Positions 21,991 through 23,540 of a DNA stretch of 23,540 nucleotides are shown here, piece after piece (position 1 is the first letter of the stretch; each line of letters opens with the position of its first letter). The DNA comes from an uncultured Flavobacterium sp. (GTDB lineage: Bacteria; Bacteroidota; Bacteroidia; Flavobacteriales; Flavobacteriaceae). Under the pieces are notes generated by a model. That model saw only the letters and a program-made list of their open reading frames with translations, was not told the DNA's origin and did no database searches. The stretch covers positions 1 to 23,540 of the forward strand of contig NZ_CAMIHH010000046.1 of NCBI RefSeq assembly GCF_946220915.1, given 5' to 3'. The translations under genes were made by a program, and so were the position numbers.

Positions 21991-22653
21991 TTATAAAAAA
22001 GGGTGCGTTAGCTTGTATTTATAGGAGAAGAGTACAAGGCCTACTTTTGACCTGATGTTGTATTTGTCGAACAGTGCAGTGCGGTAGGCTTCGATTGATT
22101 TTACAGAGACGTTCATGATATCGGCCATCTGCTCATAGGTAAGTTCGCGCTCATCGCAAACCAGCTTAAGGAAATCGTGCTCGCGTGAGGTAAGGGTAAT
22201 GCTGTGCTTCTTTTTATCTTCGAGTGATGCTACGTCGAATTTTCGTACGCGGTTAAGTATCTCGACCACATTGGCATACCCTGTAGCGGCAATGCTGTCA
22301 ATGGCAAACCGGAGGTCGGCTGCGCTGCAATTTTTGTGCAGAAAACCCCTGGCACCGTAATGGTAGGCCGTATCGATCATCTGGTTGTCAAAATGCTGTG
22401 TGAGCAGTAATATCCTGTATTCGTTATCAAGCTTTTCTATCTCCTGTATCAGCTCAAGGCCATTCATCCCGGGCATGGAGTAATCCACTATCAGTACCGA
22501 AGGGCTTTCATCGGTTTGGCATGCATTAAGGAATGCACCCGCACTGTCATATTCGGCCACAACTTTGTAGTTGCCCAGTTTCTCGAGCAGTTCCCTTAGC
22601 CCCTGCCGTACTATTTTATGGTCGTCTACAAGGCCAATGGTAATTTTTTGCAT
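21991..22653 (-). CDS. NarL/FixJ-family response regulator
   Basis: A 220-aa DNA-binding response regulator. Receiver domain 1-125: acidic pair Asp10-Asp11 (VDDHK), phospho-acceptor Asp57 (LIVDYSMPGMNG), switch Thr in LLLTQH, and the conserved Lys in GFLHKNCS. A LuxR-type helix-turn-helix occupies about 150-215: ITLTSREHDFLKLV, YEQMADIMNVSVKSIEAYR, then IRSKVGLVLF. It begins only three bases after the sensor kinase stop codon, so the pair is certainly one operon and very likely a cognate two-component system. Targets are unknown. All residues needed for phosphorylation are present. Confidence 0.93.
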   Translation of the reverse strand: MQKITIGLVDDHKIVRQGLRELLEKLGNYKVVAEYDSAGAFLNACQTDESPSVLIVDYSMPGMNGLELIQEIEKLDNEYRILLLTQHFDNQMIDTAYHYGARGFLHKNCSAADLRFAIDSIAATGYANVVEILNRVRKFDVASLEDKKKHSITLTSREHDFLKLVCDERELTYEQMADIMNVSVKSIEAYRTALFDKYNIRSKVGLVLFSYKYKLTHPFL

Positions 22654-22656
22654 AGA

Positions 22657-23475
22657 TTATATTTCGTGTAAGGTAATTGCAGTGCCTTTTCCCTGTCCCG
22701 AATCGATGGTAAGGCCAAGCCCTATCATTTCGGCACGGTTTACCAGGTTAATGAGCCCCAGCCCTGTTTTTGCCGCATCATATTCAAAGCCATTTCCGTT
22801 ATCGGCTACCCTGAGCCTGAATTTCGGCTCAGCAGCTATGGCTATGGCAATTTCGGTGGCCTGGGAATGTTTAAGGGCATTGTTTATAATTTCCTGAAAT
22901 ATACGGAAAATTACGATTTGCTGGCCCGGATTAAAATTGTTCCTGTAATCGCCTGCTGCTTCATACTTTATAGCCATTCCGCTAACCTGCCGGAGCCTTT
23001 GGGCCTCGCCTTCGATAGCCCTGATGAGGTTTTGCTGCACCAGCATCTGGCTGTTGAGGGAGTGGCTTATGCGCCTTATGGAGTGCGATAGTATGTGTAC
23101 AGAATTGGCCAGCGGCTCCAGGTCGTCGGTTAGGTCCGGCTTGTCGAGCTTGAGGTTTTCGATCATGAAATTGATGTAGGTAAGCTGCTGCCCGGCATCG
23201 TCATGAAGGTCCTGTGAAATATTGTTGAGCACCTGCTCCTGGGTTTCGATGATGGTTGTAGTGAGCGTTTTTTGAAACTCCAGGTCCTTTTCATAAATAA
23301 CGCGGGTGTAGTTTTTTATTTTTTGGATGTAAATGCGCACTACCACAATGGCAAATAATATTATGACGGTAACGAATATTACAAGGATAATTATGCCTAA
23401 TGCTGCGCTGTCAAGCAAACTTTGGCTTACGGTCGAGGTAGATGTATACATTGATGACTGTGTAATATATTGCAT
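22657..23475 (-). CDS. NarX/DesK-type sensor histidine kinase with one membrane helix
   Basis: A 272-aa kinase from the ATG at 23475; a second ATG at 23451 is eight residues in. Layout: a short external N-terminus, one membrane helix at about 22-48, a basic helical linker, HisKA_3 with phospho-accepting His91 in SQDLHDDAGQQL, and HATPase_c with the N-box FQEIINNALKH, VADNGNGFEY and GLGLINLVNRAEMIG. There is no periplasmic, PAS, GAF or TPR sensor domain, so the signal is either sensed by the membrane helix itself or supplied by another protein. It precedes the response regulator with a three-base gap. A consensus -7 box ends three bases before the ATG. If it is used, translation starts either leaderless at 23475 or, after a 24-base leader, at 23451. 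Confidence 0.9.
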   Translation of the reverse strand: MQYITQSSMYTSTSTVSQSLLDSAALGIIILVIFVTVIILFAIVVVRIYIQKIKNYTRVIYEKDLEFQKTLTTTIIETQEQVLNNISQDLHDDAGQQLTYINFMIENLKLDKPDLTDDLEPLANSVHILSHSIRRISHSLNSQMLVQQNLIRAIEGEAQRLRQVSGMAIKYEAAGDYRNNFNPGQQIVIFRIFQEIINNALKHSQATEIAIAIAAEPKFRLRVADNGNGFEYDAAKTGLGLINLVNRAEMIGLGLTIDSGQGKGTAITLHEI

Positions 23476-23478
23476 TGA

Positions 23479-23486
23479 CAAATGTA
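23479..23486 (-). promoter_or_regulatory. -7 promoter box of the kinase/regulator operon
   Basis: TACATTTG on the minus strand, a full TAnnTTTG match three bases upstream of the ATG at 23475. The predicted transcript start falls at or beside that ATG. No -33 TTG at standard spacing. Confidence 0.45.
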
Positions 23487-23540
23487 GAGATGATGTTATA
23501 CAGGGTCCATTTACCTACGACAACGGTATGATATAACAGA

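Noticed and set aside
1..23540. CRISPR arrays, tRNA or rRNA genes, IS elements, prophage
   Set aside because: No regularly spaced repeats, no cloverleaf with a CCA-type acceptor stem that I could recognise, and no transposase or integrase motifs.

Overview
The window looks like a chromosomal segment of a Bacteroidota (Flavobacteriaceae-like) organism. The evidence is the recurring promoter element TAnnTTTG upstream of genes, general lack of Shine-Dalgarno sequences, flavobacterial-type proteins (phosphohexomutase with a GEGNGG sugar loop, small-type transaldolase, glutamine cyclotransferase lipoprotein) and a short bacterial SRP RNA. Most of it is core or housekeeping material. I see no phage, integrase, IS element, CRISPR array or tRNA.

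Layout. 1-1.4 kb (minus): phosphoglucosamine mutase-like enzyme. 1.66-6.45 kb (plus): ACP phosphodiesterase-like protein, VOC-domain lipoprotein, AlkD-type DNA glycosylase, ClC channel/transporter with C-terminal CBS region, and a Fic protein whose promoter carries a perfect 19-bp inverted repeat. 6.5-8.05 kb (minus): transaldolase and an SDR oxidoreductase. 8.17-8.27 kb (minus): SRP RNA gene ffs, identified from its GGAA tetraloop, CAGG/AGCA internal loop, terminal stem and canonical promoter. 8.36-9.94 kb (plus): glutaminyl cyclase lipoprotein and a small membrane protein with a probable frameshift. 10.0-10.55 kb (minus): secreted fasciclin-domain protein with a frameshift inside its signal peptide. 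10.77-11.05 kb (plus): small conserved-looking unknown. 11.17-12.77 kb (minus): CPA1/NhaP-type Na+/H+ antiporter.

12.9-20.2 kb (plus) is the most distinctive part. Two large soluble multi-PAS histidine kinases, clearly paralogous at both ends, flank a TrhA/hemolysin III-type membrane protein. The first (820 aa, four PAS-like domains) is intact. The second (eight PAS-like domains, about 1,350 aa when whole) is split by a small out-of-frame deletion inside its seventh PAS domain. 20.3-22 kb (minus): an aldehyde dehydrogenase resembling NADP-dependent GapN but lacking the usual catalytic glutamate. 22-23.5 kb (minus): a NarX/NarL-type sensor kinase and response regulator operon.

Three genes (9481, 10001 and 16164) show reading-frame breaks, two of them next to homopolymer runs. 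This may reflect base-level sequence errors or real gene decay and needs raw-read support. The best candidate for an undescribed regulatory circuit is the Fic gene with its C-terminal DNA-binding-like domain and long promoter palindrome.
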